A DNA stretch of 64,000 bases from Aureimonas endophytica (lineage in GTDB: Bacteria > Pseudomonadota > Alphaproteobacteria > Rhizobiales > Rhizobiaceae): NCBI RefSeq assembly GCF_014642635.1, contig NZ_BMIQ01000004.1, forward strand, positions 401,584-465,583, in the 5' to 3' direction. Below are positions 63,836-64,000 of the stretch, one piece after another (position 1 is the first letter of the stretch; every line of letters begins with the position of its first letter). The position numbers and the translations under genes were made by a program. A model generated the notes under the pieces. It searched no databases, was not told where the DNA came from, and was given only the letters and a program-made list of their open reading frames with translations.

Positions 63836-64000
63836 TCCTGTCGCGCTCCCCGCAAGTACCGAGCCTTGCTGCCCGACTGGACGGGAGGCGTCAACGATGC
63901 TGGGGGATTGATGCGGTTTTCGCGCCGCCCGTTGCCGCGTTGGGTGGGTTGTGGGGTGCGGCGGGTGATGTTTGTGATGTGTGTTGTGGAGAGAGAAGCT

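Overview
The window is high-GC chromosomal DNA from an alphaproteobacterium, most likely a member of the Hyphomicrobiales (Rhizobiales). The evidence is the Caulobacter/rhizobial-type cpa (tad) pilus locus, the neighbourhood of a CycM-like membrane cytochrome c, kdsB and a prephenate dehydratase, the SRP RNA next to dnaX-ybaB-recR, a short alphaproteobacterial SRP RNA, and the many ATGA/GTGA stop-start overlaps. The genus cannot be fixed from the sequence. Nearly all of it reads as intact core genome; I see no insertion sequence, prophage, CRISPR array or rRNA.

Layout. 1-10.2 kb: Tad/Flp pilus locus (flp pilin, prepilin peptidase cpaA, then cpaBCDEF-tadBC on + and a convergent tadD-like TPR lipoprotein), with a tRNA-Phe gene lying between cpaA and cpaB. 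10.3-12.5 kb: leucyl aminopeptidase and an NlpC/P60 peptidase, followed by a small palindromic repeat pair. 12.7-23.6 kb: a long minus-strand cluster built around a YejABEF-type peptide importer with two substrate-binding proteins in tandem. yejF is separated from yejBE by a zinc-type cation efflux gene and by the remains of a VapBC-like toxin-antitoxin pair; a NUDIX hydrolase and a GhrA-like reductase follow. 23.8-26.3 kb: membrane cytochrome c, with kdsB and prephenate dehydratase divergent from it. 26.3-34.8 kb: MFS exporter, def-fmt-truA, a secreted peptidoglycan-binding serine protease, an MltB-type transglycosylase, a LysE exporter, and the start of recR-ybaB-dnaX. 34.8-43.7 kb: dnaX, SRP RNA, a HIT protein overlapping nudC, then dapE and dapD flanking a divergent lytic transglycosylase lipoprotein, and a LOG-family protein. 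43.8-51.8 kb: a small unknown protein, a HAD nucleotidase, an MHS-family transporter, an OprP-like porin, argB, a VOC protein translationally coupled to an acyl-CoA synthetase, and an orphan receiver. 51.8-55.2 kb: molybdate uptake modABC with a one-domain ModE-like regulator and a divergent Mop protein. 55.2-64 kb: an AbrB-family membrane protein, an epimerase, mgtE, yciB, a glycine-betaine ABC importer and methylmalonyl-CoA epimerase.

How the genes work together. The pilus genes form one assembly line: pilin, peptidase, secretin with its pilotin, ATPase, platform and localisation protein. A rho-independent terminator after flp probably lets the abundant pilin be made in excess of the machinery. 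The molybdenum block looks like a self-contained regulon: two inverted repeats resembling ModE boxes lie in the divergent modA-mop intergenic region, and the only ModE-like gene nearby lacks the usual molybdate-binding domains. Lysine/cell-wall genes (dapD, dapE) are mixed with several murein hydrolases. I did not find a clearly novel multi-gene system. The best candidates for a second look are the rearranged yej cluster with its decayed toxin-antitoxin genes, the one-domain ModE/Mop arrangement, and a tandem palindromic operator upstream of the MHS transporter.
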